Below, piece after piece: positions 1 through 10,274 of a stretch of DNA of 64,000 nt. The DNA comes from Halorhodospira abdelmalekii (lineage in GTDB: Bacteria; Pseudomonadota; Gammaproteobacteria; Nitrococcales; Halorhodospiraceae): NCBI RefSeq assembly GCF_016583625.1, contig NZ_NRRN01000011.1, positions 1-64,000 of the forward strand, written 5' to 3'. The notes under the pieces were generated by a model. That model was not told the DNA's origin. It worked only from the letters and a program-made list of their open reading frames with translations, and searched no databases. Made by a program: the position numbers and the translations under genes. The stretch's first letter is position 1, and the number at the start of each line of letters is the position of its first letter.

Positions 1-184
1 AGCGCGCCAGGTACTGCGATTTCAGCGCCGCCGGATCGCAGCCGCGCGCAATGTCGGCAAAGAGCGCACGCTCGGCCTGACCGTAGAGATCGGCGTAGGC
101 GCCGAGTGCCGCATCCAGCGTCCCATCGGGATCGTCAAGGCGCGTTTGGTAGGTGCGCTGGAGTTTAGCCGGGCGCTTGCTCAC
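1..184 (-). CDS. tnpB: TnpB-like RNA-guided nuclease, N-terminal part only
   Basis: This frame starts at GTG (182-184), overlapping the tnpA stop by four bases (GTGA), and runs off the window. About 61 residues are visible. They contain YQTRL, a run of the type LGAYADLYGQAERALFAD, and LKSQYL, which match the N-terminal region of IS607-associated TnpB proteins. TnpB proteins of this kind are guided by an RNA from the element's end. The RuvC-like catalytic residues and zinc finger lie outside the window, so activity cannot be judged. The four-base overlap implies translational coupling with tnpA. Confidence 0.65.
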   Translation of the reverse strand, partial: MSKRPAKLQRTYQTRLDDPDGTLDAALGAYADLYGQAERALFADIARGCDPAALKSQYLAR

Positions 185-798
185 GCCTCAACCTCCGGGT
201 CGTTCTGGCACTGTGCGACCAGCCGTTTCGCCCGGTTCGCTGCCGAGCGCCGACCGTAAAGCCGTGCGCAAAAGGACGTCAGCACCGCAATCATGTCGGC
301 AACCAGATCGTCGGTGAGCTCCTCAGCATCGACCACCAGCAACCGCGCCCCGCGCGCGGCCAGAGCCGCCTCGACATACTCCGCACCAAAGCGCATCAGC
401 CTGTCGCGATGCTCCACCACGATCACATCCACCTTGGGATCGGCCAGCAAGGCGAGCAGCTTCTTGCGATGCCCGTTCAACCCCGAGCCGACCTCGGTGA
501 CGGTCTGTACCACACTCAGGCCAGCGCCATTGGCAAACGCCAGACAACGGGCAATCTGGCCATCCAGCTGCGGCTTTTGATCGTGGCTGGAGACGCGCGC
601 ATAGAGCGCGGCCCGCCCAGTCTGCACCTCGTCGTCCACTTCGACTAGGATGGTGCCCGTGGGCGTTTGATACGCATGCGCCGGCAATCGCCCGGACTTG
701 TACCAGTTCCAAGCCGTGCGGTACGCAATCCCCTTCTGTTTCGCCCACGCGCTTAACTTGGTACTCTTCATGCGGAGAATATTGGCATAGACAAGCAT
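181..798 (-). CDS. tnpA: IS607-family serine recombinase TnpA
   Basis: The 205-residue protein has an N-terminal MerR-like helix-turn-helix (KLSAWAKQKGIAYRTAWNWY, about residues 13-32) followed by a small serine-recombinase domain. The segment ALYARVSSHDQKPQLDGQ carries the probable nucleophile serine, and EHRDRLMRFG is the conserved arginine-containing block. This domain order is typical of IS607 TnpA, which moves the element through a covalent serine-DNA intermediate. A second start at 771 (MKSTKLS) fits known family N-termini better. Neither start has a strong ribosome binding site. The gene is intact and translationally coupled to tnpB. Confidence 0.85.
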   Translation of the reverse strand: MLVYANILRMKSTKLSAWAKQKGIAYRTAWNWYKSGRLPAHAYQTPTGTILVEVDDEVQTGRAALYARVSSHDQKPQLDGQIARCLAFANGAGLSVVQTVTEVGSGLNGHRKKLLALLADPKVDVIVVEHRDRLMRFGAEYVEAALAARGARLLVVDAEELTDDLVADMIAVLTSFCARLYGRRSAANRAKRLVAQCQNDPEVEA

Positions 799-828
799 GT
801 TCGTCTATCTATTTTTGCAACTGTTTGA

Positions 829-972
829 ACCCCGATCCTGGCGCTAACGACCGAGAGCCAACAAAGCAAGCGCGACGAGGCCAAAAAACTGGGGGCAACC
901 GGTTGGCTGGTCAAACCGGTCGGCGGTTCGGAACTGGTTAAGGTCATTAAGCAGGTTTTACCGGGGGCCTGA
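829..972 (+). pseudogene. cheY-like receiver gene, 3' fragment cut by the IS element
   Basis: The frame from 829 to the TGA at 970-972 reads [20 protein letters not shown], then [11 protein letters not shown]. This is the beta4-alpha4-beta5 end of a CheY-type receiver, including the conserved T/S switch position and the KP lysine. A stop at 826-828 and the IS607-like genes immediately upstream show that the first two thirds are missing here. They may lie on the far side of the element, outside the window. The stop is one base before the start of the next gene, so the original gene probably headed the same operon. Confidence 0.75.
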
Positions 973-973
973 C

Positions 974-2287
974 GTGGCGACGACGCACGATGCTAACCTC
1001 AGTGAGCGCCGCCGCCGCTTGGCCGAAGCCTCTTGGCGTCAATCACGCCTGCTGCAGCGGAATATGGCGATCGCGACGGTAGCCGGCACCCTCTTTCTCA
1101 CCCTCTTGATCTACTTTACCCACCACTGGCCGGCCGCCATTGCAGAGTGGCTGGGGTGGCATGAGCCTGCTGTCCAAGCGCTTTTGGTCGGCTTCACCTT
1201 GCTGGCGACTAACTTGTCGGCAAGTTTGATCCTGTTTCGCTCCAGTCGTCGCGATACGGGTGCCATCAGCCACTCCATGGCCGAGATGGACCTTGAGCTG
1301 ATCAGCACGGAGTACCAACTCGAGGCGGGCCGCAGCGCCCTCATGGCCTCGGCCGAACTCGACCAAGCGGTCAGTGAGAATATCGGACGCACCGTCCGCT
1401 ACAGCGAAGCCTCTTCGCTCCATCTCATTGAACAGGCCGGCGACCTCCACCACGCCGCCGACCGGCTGGTGAACTACCTAAACAACTCCACGGCCAACGC
1501 CGACACCATGGCTGACGGGATCAGTGAGAGCGTTCAGGATCTCGATAAAATTGCCGGCTTTATTCTTGAGATGCCCGATAAAATCCGCAAGGACACTCAT
1601 GTCATCCACGATATTCTCTCAGAAGTCAAACAGCTGGAGGGGTTCGCAGGGGCCATTAAAGAGATCAGCGAGCAGACCAATCTGCTGGCACTCAACGCTG
1701 CCATTGAGGCCGCCCGTGCCGGTGAGTTTGGTCGCGGCTTCGCGGTGGTGGCTCAAGAGGTCCGCACCCTAGCAACCCGCGCTAAAGAGACTGCGGATAC
1801 CATCGAATCAGGGCTTAATAAAGCACTACACGCAGTCGATCGCAGCCTAGCTGACAGTGAGCTGAGCGACTCTCGCCACCATTTGGAAAAGGCCACTCAG
1901 GCAGTCGAAGCCTTTCAAAAGGTACAACACAGCTATGAGGATATGCAGCAGTTTTATAAAACGCTGCTGCATGTTGTCACGCGCCACAACGCCGATTTGG
2001 CTCAGCAGATCTCTGATATACTCGGCGCCATTCAGTATCAAGATGTCGAGAGTCAACAGCTGACCCGCATTCAGCAACTCATCATGAAGCGCCACGATTG
2101 CTGTGCCAACCCGGGCCACGACGACATTCCCGAATTGCAGGCGGCGATGCGCACCCTACTAGCCGATTACCTTGAGGACGAAGCCAAACACCAAATGCCC
2201 ACTCCGACAGACCAAGCAGTCGACGGCAGCAGTTCGACGGCGGCTAGCAATAACAGCACGACCGGACCACGTATTGAGCTATTCTAA
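974..2287 (+). CDS. Membrane-bound methyl-accepting chemotaxis-type transducer without a periplasmic domain
   Basis: 437 residues with a GTG start one base after the cheY fragment. Two close hydrophobic segments (about residues 30-49 and 66-86) leave almost no periplasmic loop. The hairpin tip of an MCP signalling domain is clear around residues 235-275 ([20 protein letters not shown], then [15 protein letters not shown]). After the tip the return helix is interrupted, and the C-terminus has an [11 protein letters not shown] segment seen in some atypical transducers. The signal is probably sensed in the membrane or cytoplasm, or relayed from a partner. The neighbouring receiver and ParA genes suggest a dedicated chemosensory unit. 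Confidence 0.8.
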   Translation: MATTHDANLSERRRRLAEASWRQSRLLQRNMAIATVAGTLFLTLLIYFTHHWPAAIAEWLGWHEPAVQALLVGFTLLATNLSASLILFRSSRRDTGAISHSMAEMDLELISTEYQLEAGRSALMASAELDQAVSENIGRTVRYSEASSLHLIEQAGDLHHAADRLVNYLNNSTANADTMADGISESVQDLDKIAGFILEMPDKIRKDTHVIHDILSEVKQLEGFAGAIKEISEQTNLLALNAAIEAARAGEFGRGFAVVAQEVRTLATRAKETADTIESGLNKALHAVDRSLADSELSDSRHHLEKATQAVEAFQKVQHSYEDMQQFYKTLLHVVTRHNADLAQQISDILGAIQYQDVESQQLTRIQQLIMKRHDCCANPGHDDIPELQAAMRTLLADYLEDEAKHQMPTPTDQAVDGSSSTAASNNSTTGPRIELF

Positions 2288-2315
2288 ATCGCTGGCTAAT
2301 CAAGGAGGACCCAAA

Positions 2316-2687
2316 GTGGCCACTGTATTGGTTGTCGATGACGATGAGACGCTGCGCACCATGCTGGAAGAGATGCTGAGTCGAGACGGTCATCAGGTCG
2401 TCACCGCCTGCAACGGCAATGAAGCTTTGGCCATGCTGCAATCTCGCCAGCCGGATTTAATCATCACCGATATCCTGATGCCGGGCGGTGATGGCATCGA
2501 GTTAATCAACACGCTCAAGGAGCAGGAGAACACAATCCCGCTGATCGCCATGTCCGGTGGGCGGCGCTCTATCACCTCTGCGTTTAATCTCGAATCGGCC
2601 TCACTGATGGGGGCAACGGCTACACTCGTTAAACCCTTTACCCGCGATCAATTGCGCCAAGCCGTTACCGGCTGCTTATCCCGATGA
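2316..2687 (+). CDS. Single-domain response regulator (CheY-like)
   Basis: The GTG start at 2316 is chosen because AAGGAGG lies 8-14 bases upstream and the receiver domain begins at once (MATVLVVDDDE). The product is a stand-alone receiver of 123 residues. Acidic residues are at positions 8-10, the phospho-accepting aspartate is D52 (ITDILMPGGDG), and the conserved lysine is K106 in TLVKPF. No output domain follows, so it should act through protein contacts, as CheY does. The stop overlaps the parA start, which suggests one transcript from the cheY remnant through parA. Confidence 0.85.
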   Translation: MATVLVVDDDETLRTMLEEMLSRDGHQVVTACNGNEALAMLQSRQPDLIITDILMPGGDGIELINTLKEQENTIPLIAMSGGRRSITSAFNLESASLMGATATLVKPFTRDQLRQAVTGCLSR

Positions 2688-3508
2688 CTGCCACCGACGC
2701 CAACTCCACCGACGCCACAGCCGACGCCACGTCCAGCCCCACACGCTGCCCCGTCATTGTCGTCAGCAACCGCAAGGGCGGCACCGGCAAGACGACCACC
2801 GCGGTCAACCTAGCCGCTGAGTGCGCAGCGGCGGGCAGTACCACCCTGTTGATCGATCTCGACACCCAGAGCCACTGCGCTTTGGGGCTTGGGGTCGCGG
2901 TAACCACTGAGCGCCCCGCCGTCCATCGGCTCTTTGACACTCCCGGTACCTTGCTTTCGGCGACGATTCACCCGACCGCTTATGAGGGCCTAGAGATCGC
3001 CCCCGGAAGCACCGACTTCCAACACGGTGCGACCCCGGATGATGACCAGATTTTGGCCCGTGCGCTCGCAGATCCGGCGCTTATAGGGCGCTACGATGTG
3101 GTGATTATCGACTCGCCGCCGTCGCTCGACCGACTGCTGCTCAACGCCCTCTCCGCCGCCACCCTAGCACTGATCCCCTTTGTTCCCCACCCATTGGCCG
3201 GTGAAGGCGTTAAACAGCTGGCGCGGGTCTTTTTCCGGGTAGCCATGAGCAGCAATGCGAATCTGCGCCTACTCGGTCTGGTGCCGATTATGGTCGACCC
3301 GCGCATCGGCCAGCACCGCCGGGTCTGCGAACAGGTCGCGCAGCAGTTTGGGGCTGAACGGCTGCTCGGGAGCATCCGCAGCGACATCAAGCTAGCGGAG
3401 GCCTTCGCTGCCGGTGAACCGATCCGCACCTACGCTCCCCGTAGCCGCGGCAACCAAGACTACCACGCCCTGAGTGAAACGGTGCGCCAGCGCCTAGCTA
3501 AGAGCTAA
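2684..3508 (+). CDS. ParA/MinD-family ATPase
   Basis: 274 residues. A low-complexity Thr/Ala/Asp N-terminus of about 20 residues precedes a deviant Walker A motif (RKGGTGKTTTAVNLA, about residues 30-44), LLIDLDTQSHCALGLG as the switch region and DVVIIDSPPS as Walker B. No ParB gene or parS-like site was seen. Because it ends a chemotaxis gene set, a role in placing chemosensory arrays, as described for ParC-type ATPases, is more likely than chromosome partition; this is inference. The ATG overlaps the preceding stop by four bases. The last codons lie inside a 7-bp tandem repeat. Confidence 0.8.
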   Translation: MTATDANSTDATADATSSPTRCPVIVVSNRKGGTGKTTTAVNLAAECAAAGSTTLLIDLDTQSHCALGLGVAVTTERPAVHRLFDTPGTLLSATIHPTAYEGLEIAPGSTDFQHGATPDDDQILARALADPALIGRYDVVIIDSPPSLDRLLLNALSAATLALIPFVPHPLAGEGVKQLARVFFRVAMSSNANLRLLGLVPIMVDPRIGQHRRVCEQVAQQFGAERLLGSIRSDIKLAEAFAAGEPIRTYAPRSRGNQDYHALSETVRQRLAKS

Positions 3509-3573
3509 GAGCTAAGAGCTAAGAGCTAAGAGCTAAGAGCTAAGAGCTAAGAGCTAAGAGCTAAGAGCTAAGA
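3497..3573. repeat. 7-bp tandem repeat, 11 perfect copies
   Basis: The unit GCTAAGA is repeated eleven times without error (77 bases). The first copies encode the last residues of the ParA-like protein and its TAA stop (3506-3508). The rest is intergenic, ending 36 bases before the cysteine synthase start. Because the stop falls in the second unit, a change in copy number would not alter the ParA protein. It would change the spacing to the next gene. Confidence 0.95.
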
Positions 3574-3609
3574 GCTTCTCAGAGCGCTCAACCGAGGAGG
3601 AGTCATTGC

Positions 3610-4587
3610 ATGCCTAGCTGGTATAGCGACAACGCGGCAGCGATCGGTAACACGCCTCTGGTGCGCCTCAACCGGCTGACAGAGGGCGCTCATGCCACCG
3701 TGCTGGCCAAGATCGAAGGCCGCAATCCGGCCTACTCGGTGAAGTGCCGCGTCGGTGCCGCACTCATCTGGGACGCCGAACAACGCGGGCTGCTCGGCCC
3801 CGGTCGAGAGCTGGTCGAACCGACGAGCGGCAACACCGGCATCGCGCTGGCCTTCGTCGCCGCCGCCAAAGGCATCCCGCTGACCCTGACCATGCCGGAG
3901 AGCATGAGCCTGGAGCGGCGCAAACTGCTGCTCGCCTTCGGGGCCAAGCTGGTCCTCACCGAGGCCGCCAAGGGGATGGCGGGCGCCGTCGCCAAGGCCG
4001 AGGAGATCGCCGCAAGCGAGCCCGATCGCTTCGTGCTGCTGCAACAGTTCGACAACCCGGCCAACTCGGCCATCCACGAACGCACCACCGGACCGGAGAT
4101 CTGGCAAGCGACCGACGGCAACGTCGATCTTTTGGTCTCGGGCGTCGGCACCGGCGGCACCCTAACCGGCATCGCGCGCTACTTTAAGTACGGTCGCAGC
4201 CGCGCCCTCCACAGCATCGCCGTGGAGCCGGCGGAGAGCCCGGTGCTGTCGCAGACCCTCGCCGGAGAGCCGGCGCAGCCTGCGCCGCATCAGATCCAGG
4301 GCATCGGTGCCGGCTTCGTCCCCAAGGTGCTCGACCTGTCGCTGGTCGATGCGGTCGAGAGGGTCGAAAGCGGCGAGGCGATCCACTTCGCCCGCCGCCT
4401 CGCTCGCGAAGAGGGAATCCTTTCGGGAATCTCTAGCGGTGCCGCCGTCGCCGTCGCTGTAGCACTCGCGCAGCGGGAGGAGAACGCCGGCAAGACGATC
4501 GTGACGATTCTGCCCGACTCAGGCGAACGCTATCTGAGCGGCCCGCTCTTCGAAGATCTCTTTGACGCCTCGGGGGCACCGCGCTAG
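3610..4587 (+). CDS. cysK: Cysteine synthase A (O-acetylserine sulfhydrylase)
   Basis: 325 residues, a fold-type II PLP enzyme that makes cysteine from O-acetylserine and sulfide. The PLP lysine is K45 in NPAYSVKCR. The substrate loop is [13 protein letters not shown], the PLP phosphate loop is [10 protein letters not shown], and SGISSGAA lies near the C-terminus. These match CysK rather than cystathionine synthase, and the length is normal. GAGGAGG (3595-3601) provides a good ribosome binding site. It is on the opposite strand to the following tRNA and translation genes, so it is probably a single gene transcribed from between the repeat and the start. Confidence 0.92.
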   Translation: MPSWYSDNAAAIGNTPLVRLNRLTEGAHATVLAKIEGRNPAYSVKCRVGAALIWDAEQRGLLGPGRELVEPTSGNTGIALAFVAAAKGIPLTLTMPESMSLERRKLLLAFGAKLVLTEAAKGMAGAVAKAEEIAASEPDRFVLLQQFDNPANSAIHERTTGPEIWQATDGNVDLLVSGVGTGGTLTGIARYFKYGRSRALHSIAVEPAESPVLSQTLAGEPAQPAPHQIQGIGAGFVPKVLDLSLVDAVERVESGEAIHFARRLAREEGILSGISSGAAVAVAVALAQREENAGKTIVTILPDSGERYLSGPLFEDLFDASGAPR

Positions 4588-4643
4588 GGGGCCGTCTGTC
4601 AGCGCGGCGGCCAACAAGGCAGGCAAGGGTACTGAAGGGAGAT

Positions 4644-4720
4644 TGGTCGGGGCGGCAGGATTTGAACCTGCGACCACCTGCACCCCATGCAGGTGCGCTA
4701 CCAGACTGCGCTACGCCCCG
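4644..4720 (-). tRNA. tRNA-Pro(GGG)
   Basis: The 77-base minus-strand sequence folds as a complete cloverleaf. The acceptor arms are CGGGGCG/CGCCCCG, the D stem GCGC/GCGC, and the anticodon stem CCTGC/GCAGG with loop ATGGGGT (anticodon GGG). The T arm is GCAGG-TTCAAAT-CCTGC, the discriminator is A and CCA is encoded. It lies downstream of ihfA-merR, its usual gammaproteobacterial position. Confidence 0.97.
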
Positions 4721-4892
4721 TGTCGTGGAAGGTTATGCTACCGATTCCCGGCGATGAAGGCAAGGCAGGGGGGTGGTGAGGACTGAGGATCGAGGCGCTG
4801 GGTTTTGCAGGTCGAGGTTCAGGGGCAAGTCGCTGCCCAGCAGGTGTACCGCGCATGGCGGGCTGGGCGGGCGGACTGGCTTCGGCTGCTGA

Positions 4893-5255
4893 CTAGCGCT
4901 TCAGGATAGCAAGGATACCTTCGAGTTCGGTGCGCAGCTGCCGGATGATCTGCTGACTCTCGCGCGCATCCTCGCGCTCTTCATCGCTCTCGAGTTTCTG
5001 CCGCGCCCCGCCGATGGTGAACCCCTCGTCGTAGAGCAGGGTGCGGATGCGACGGATCAAGATGACGTCTTGACGCTGGTAGTAGCGGCGATTGCCGCGC
5101 CGCTTCACCGGGCTGAGCTGCGGGAACTCTTGCTCCCAGTATCTCAGGACGTGTGGCTTGACGGCGCAGAGATCGCCGACCTCGCCGATCGTGAAGTAGC
5201 GCTTCGCGGGGATCGGCGGGAAGTCATCGCTGCTACTCTTCTCGGGCTCCGACAT
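4893..5255 (-). CDS. MerR-family transcriptional regulator downstream of ihfA
   Basis: A winged-helix MerR domain ([20 protein letters not shown], then YWEQEF) occupies about residues 15-85, followed by a short helical C-terminus. There are no cysteines typical of metal-sensing MerR proteins. This small regulator is found behind ihfA in many gammaproteobacteria, and its target is unknown. The ATG at 5255 (MSEPEKS) is preferred. A GTG at 5267 would add four residues. The gene overlaps the end of ihfA and is probably in the pheST-ihfA transcript. Confidence 0.85.
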   Translation of the reverse strand: MSEPEKSSSDDFPPIPAKRYFTIGEVGDLCAVKPHVLRYWEQEFPQLSPVKRRGNRRYYQRQDVILIRRIRTLLYDEGFTIGGARQKLESDEEREDARESQQIIRQLRTELEGILAILKR

Positions 5256-5535
5256 GACCCTCGACACGGCTCTTTAGCTTTTGACCGGGGCGGAAAGTAA
5301 CCACGCGCCGGGCGGAGATCGGGATTTCCTCTCCGGTTTTCGGGTTGCGCCCAGGGCGCTCGTTCTTATCACGCAGCTCAAAATTACCGAAGCCGGAGAG
5401 TTTGACCGGTTCACCGCTCTCGAGTGCGACACGAATCTCCTCGAAAAAGAGCTCGACCAGCTCCTTCGCTTCGCGCTTATTCAACCCCACTTCAGCAAAA
5501 AGCCGCTCTGCCATATCCGCCTTGGTCAAAGACAT
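5233..5535 (-). CDS. ihfA: Integration host factor subunit alpha
   Basis: 100 residues of the HU/IHF family. It starts with [11 protein letters not shown] and has the DNA-contacting beta arm segment [18 protein letters not shown] with the intercalating proline, followed by [16 protein letters not shown] bends DNA at specific sites and acts in recombination, replication and transcription as a heterodimer with IhfB, which is not in this window. The start lies one base after the pheT stop, the conserved pheT-ihfA linkage. Confidence 0.96.
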   Translation of the reverse strand: MSLTKADMAERLFAEVGLNKREAKELVELFFEEIRVALESGEPVKLSGFGNFELRDKNERPGRNPKTGEEIPISARRVVTFRPGQKLKSRVEGHVGAREE

Positions 5536-5536
5536 C

Positions 5537-7921
5537 CTACTCCCCTCTTAAACTTGCCTGATACGCACTCTGTAGGCAGTCGACGACGCAGCGCATCGCC
5601 TGCTCCACGTCCTCGTCCCTCAGCGTGCGTGAATAATCCTGTAATATCAAGCCCATGGCAATACTTTTCGACCCCTCCGGGACCCCTTGGCCGCGATAGA
5701 CATCGAAGAGCACGGCATCGACGGCGAGCGATCCGGCGGCTGCCTGGGCCGCTTTGAGGAGTTCTCCTGCCGGCACCGTATCGGCAACGACGAGGGCGAG
5801 ATCACGGCGAATCGCCGGATAGCGCGAGATTGGACGGAACGCCGGCAGTTCGGCCTCGCTCAGCGCCTCAAGAGCGATCTCAAAAAGGACCGGCTGTCCT
5901 TGCAGTTCTAAGGCTGCGGCGTGCTCCGGGTGCAAGGTGCCGAGCCAGCCGACCGGCCTCCCGGCGCGCTCGATACGCGCGCACTGCCCCGGGTGGAGCG
6001 CCGGATGCCGAGCGCCCTGGAAGGTGAATTCGGACGCGGCACCGGTGCGCGCAATCAAGGCTTCGAGGTCGGCCTTAAGATCGTAGAAATCGACGCCGCG
6101 GCGTGAGCCGTCCCACTGCTCCGGGTAGAACGGGCCGCAACAAGCGCCAGCGAGCATGGCCGGCTGCTGCAACTGATCGAGGCTGCCGCGAAAGACACAG
6201 CCGTGCTCAAAGAGGCGCACCCGCTCGTGCTGCCGGTGCTGATTGTGCTGCATCGCCTTAAGCAGCCCCGGCCACAGCGAGGTGCGCATCACCGCCAACT
6301 CGCTCGACAGCGGATTGGCAAGCGACAGCGGTGGGCACTCGGGATCGAGACGCTGCTGCAGGGCCGGATCGACGAAGGCGTAGGTGATCGCCTCGAAGTA
6401 GCCGCGCTCGACCAGAGTTTGGCGCAGATCTTCGCTGCCGAGTTGTTGTTCTGGAGCGCTTGCCACATGCAGCGGCGCCTGCAGCGGGTGCTCAGGGATC
6501 GCATCGTAGCCGTAGAGACGGGCGATCTCCTCAATCAGATCGACCTCGCGAGCCAGATCGAAGCGCCAGCTCGGCGGCTGCGCCCGCCAGCCGAAGGGTG
6601 TCTCCTCGGGCTCCGTACCAAGTCGCTTGAGCATCGCACTGACCGTGGCTGGCTCTAGCGACCAGCCGAGGAGCCCTTCTAGACGCTCCCGGCGCAGCGT
6701 GATCGGTGCACGCTGCGGCAATTCGCTCAGCTCACTGGTCTCTTGCAACGGCCCCGGGACGCCGCCGCAGATCTCTATGATGAGGCTGGTTGCGCGCTCA
6801 CAGGCGTGGCGGGCGATGGCAAAATCGACGCCGCGCTCGAAACGGTGCGATGCATCCGTATGCAGACCGAAGCGCCGGGCGCGCCCAGCAACGGTAGCCG
6901 GGTTGAAAAAGGCCGCCTCAAGAAAGACGTCGCGCGTCTCATCGCTGACCGCAGTCGAAGCCCCGCCCATGACGCCGGCGAAGGCGATCGGACCACTGCG
7001 ATCGGTAATCACCAAGACCTCCTCATCGAGCGCCACCGACTCACCGCCGAGCAGCGTCAGCGACTCGCCGGAGCGCGCCCGCCGCACCACGACTGGCGGC
7101 GCTAAGCGCCCTAAGTCGAAGGCGTGCATCGGTTGCCCGAACTCAAGCAGGACATAGTTGGTGATATCGACCACCGCCGAGACGCAGCGAATCCCCGCCC
7201 GACGCAACCGCTCGCGCATCCACAACGGAGTCTCGGCACGGGCGTTAATGGTGCGGATGACACGGCCGCAGTAGTGTGGGCAATCAGGCGCGGCGGCCAA
7301 TTCAACCGCCACGCGATCCTCGCAGCCAGCGCCAACCGCCGGAGGCCGCTGCACGTTCAGCGGCGCCTCCGTGATCGCTGCGACCTCACGCGCAACCCCG
7401 ATCATACCGAGACAATCGGCGCGGTTCGGTGTCAGATCGATCTCGAAGACCGTATCCTCAAGCCCCAGGGCTATGTAGAGATCGGTCCCAGGCGGCAGAT
7501 CGCTCGGCAACTCCAGCAGCCCACTGTGATCGTCGCCGAGCCCCAGCTCAGCCGCCGAGCAGAGCATCCCATGAGAGACGACACCGCGCACGGTCGCAGC
7601 CTCGACCCGACGCCCCTCGGCGATCTCCGCTCCCTCTAAGGCGAGCGGCGCGCACAGGCCGAGGCGCGCATTGGGTGCCGCGCAGACGACCTCGACGGGG
7701 GGGCCGTCGCCGCCAGCATCGACCTGGCAAATCTGCAGATGATCGCCCGCCGGATGGGGCGCGCAGGCGACGATCTCGCCGACGACGACACCGCGCAAGG
7801 GCGGAGCCGCCGGTTCAACGGCGTCGACCTCAAGCCCGGCCATGGTCAAGGCGCTTGCCAGCTCCTGAGTGGTCAGGCCCGGATCGACCCACTCACGCAG
7901 CCACTGCTCACTTACACGCAT
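5537..7921 (-). CDS. pheT: Phenylalanine-tRNA ligase beta subunit
   Basis: 794 residues, the normal length for bacterial PheT. An N-terminal OB-fold tRNA-binding domain (about 40-150) is followed by the B3/B4 editing domain ([17 protein letters not shown] region, about 210-400), the B5 domain, the catalytic-like core ([20 protein letters not shown], about 480-690) and a C-terminal ferredoxin-like anticodon-binding domain ([15 protein letters not shown], about 700-794). With PheS it forms the cytoplasmic (alpha-beta)2 enzyme that charges tRNA-Phe. It lies 26 bases downstream of pheS and immediately before ihfA. Confidence 0.96.
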   Translation of the reverse strand: MRVSEQWLREWVDPGLTTQELASALTMAGLEVDAVEPAAPPLRGVVVGEIVACAPHPAGDHLQICQVDAGGDGPPVEVVCAAPNARLGLCAPLALEGAEIAEGRRVEAATVRGVVSHGMLCSAAELGLGDDHSGLLELPSDLPPGTDLYIALGLEDTVFEIDLTPNRADCLGMIGVAREVAAITEAPLNVQRPPAVGAGCEDRVAVELAAAPDCPHYCGRVIRTINARAETPLWMRERLRRAGIRCVSAVVDITNYVLLEFGQPMHAFDLGRLAPPVVVRRARSGESLTLLGGESVALDEEVLVITDRSGPIAFAGVMGGASTAVSDETRDVFLEAAFFNPATVAGRARRFGLHTDASHRFERGVDFAIARHACERATSLIIEICGGVPGPLQETSELSELPQRAPITLRRERLEGLLGWSLEPATVSAMLKRLGTEPEETPFGWRAQPPSWRFDLAREVDLIEEIARLYGYDAIPEHPLQAPLHVASAPEQQLGSEDLRQTLVERGYFEAITYAFVDPALQQRLDPECPPLSLANPLSSELAVMRTSLWPGLLKAMQHNQHRQHERVRLFEHGCVFRGSLDQLQQPAMLAGACCGPFYPEQWDGSRRGVDFYDLKADLEALIARTGAASEFTFQGARHPALHPGQCARIERAGRPVGWLGTLHPEHAAALELQGQPVLFEIALEALSEAELPAFRPISRYPAIRRDLALVVADTVPAGELLKAAQAAAGSLAVDAVLFDVYRGQGVPEGSKSIAMGLILQDYSRTLRDEDVEQAMRCVVDCLQSAYQASLRGE

Positions 7922-7947
7922 GGGGCTTCCTTACTGCAGGATCAGGG

Positions 7948-9365
<1,418 letters not shown>

Positions 9366-9437
9366 GATGAAGCTCCCTTCACTTCACTTTCATTGATGCC
9401 GTGCGCTGCTGCGCGCCCCGCCGGCTTCGCCGGCTCC

Positions 9438-9632
9438 TTACTCCGCGAGCATGCGCCGCACCATGGCCACATCGCTCGGGTGGACCTCGGTCAACTCGCT
9501 GAGCCGGCGCTTCCGCTTCGGATCTTTCTTCGTCAGGATGTGGCTGTGGTTGGAGCGGGCGCGAACGATCCGCCCCGAGGGCTTCACCTTGAAGCGCTTC
9601 GCTGCGCCACGGTTGGTCTTGAGCTTGGGCAT
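9438..9632 (-). CDS. rpmI: 50S ribosomal protein L35
   Basis: 64 residues, the normal length. The sequence [20 protein letters not shown] is the L35 N-terminus, and [15 protein letters not shown] is also conserved. GGGAGG lies seven bases upstream of the ATG. It is the second ribosomal gene of the thrS-infC-rpmI-rplT operon. Confidence 0.97.
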   Translation of the reverse strand: MPKLKTNRGAAKRFKVKPSGRIVRARSNHSHILTKKDPKRKRRLSELTEVHPSDVAMVRRMLAE

Positions 9633-9716
9633 GATCTGCCTCCCGTAAAACGAAAAAGAAGCGAGCGCGCCGCTGTGGAGCGGTGCGCGCCCGCCGCTGG
9701 GTTCATCGTCGCGCTA

Positions 9717-10271
9717 CTACTTGCCCTTGCGAGGGCTCATCATCATCACCATCAACCGCCCCTCCATGCGGGGGCGCTGATCGACGACCGCGATATCTTC
9801 AAGTTCCTGCTCAATTCGATCGAGCAGACGCTTGCCGAGCTCTTGGTGAGCCATCTCACGACCGCGGAAGCGGATGGTGACTTTGGCCTTATCGCCATCG
9901 TCAAGGAAGCGCCGCAAGTTGCGTAACTTGACCTGGAAGTCGCCCTCGTCGGTCCCCGGTCGGAGTTTGACCTCCTTGACCTGAATCTGCTTTTGCTTCT
10001 TGCGCGCTGCCTGTTGCTTCTTGCTCTGCTCGAACTTGAACTTGCCATAGTCCATGGCGCGACAGACCGGCGGATCGGCATTGCCGTCGATCTCGACAAG
10101 ATCGAGCCCCTCCTCTTCGGCCTGTGCCAGCGCCTGCTCTGTCGGAATAACGCCGACCTGTTCACCATCACCGCCGATCAAGCGGACCTGAGGCGCAATG
10201 ATCTGTTCATTGATCCGGCGGTCGTTGCTTCCGCCGCTGGTGCGCTGACCGCGTTTCGCTCTAGTTGCGAT
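9717..10271 (-). CDS. infC: Translation initiation factor IF-3, with probable ATC start codon
   Basis: IF-3 of about 184 residues. The core is unmistakable: [47 protein letters not shown] and [10 protein letters not shown]. No ATG, GTG or TTG gives a full-length protein; the first TTG in frame (10181) would remove about 30 conserved residues. The frame is open upstream to a TAG six bases before an ATC codon (10269-10271). That ATC has GGAGG eight bases upstream and yields the expected N-terminus ([10 protein letters not shown]). Non-standard AUU/AUC starts are known for infC and let IF-3 repress its own translation. The start lies three bases after the thrS stop. Confidence 0.93.
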   Translation of the reverse strand: MATRAKRGQRTSGGSNDRRINEQIIAPQVRLIGGDGEQVGVIPTEQALAQAEEEGLDLVEIDGNADPPVCRAMDYGKFKFEQSKKQQAARKKQKQIQVKEVKLRPGTDEGDFQVKLRNLRRFLDDGDKAKVTIRFRGREMAHQELGKRLLDRIEQELEDIAVVDQRPRMEGRLMVMMMSPRKGK

Positions 10272-10274
10272 CCT

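Larger units (their letters stand above)
1..828 (-). mobile_element. IS607-like insertion sequence, right-hand part
   Basis: Two minus-strand genes, a serine-recombinase tnpA followed by tnpB, form the usual IS607-family arrangement. The element runs off the left edge of the window. Its right boundary is placed near 828 because an uninterrupted CheY-like reading frame resumes at 829 on the plus strand. IS607 elements have no terminal inverted repeats, so the exact end cannot be read from sequence alone. Insertion appears to have split a cheY-like gene. Confidence 0.7.

Noticed and set aside
3497-3573. CRISPR array
   Set aside because: The 7-bp units are contiguous without spacers, so this is a simple tandem repeat.
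9948-10181. infC start at the TTG at 10181
   Set aside because: It would remove about 30 conserved residues of IF-3, and the ATC upstream has a good ribosome binding site.
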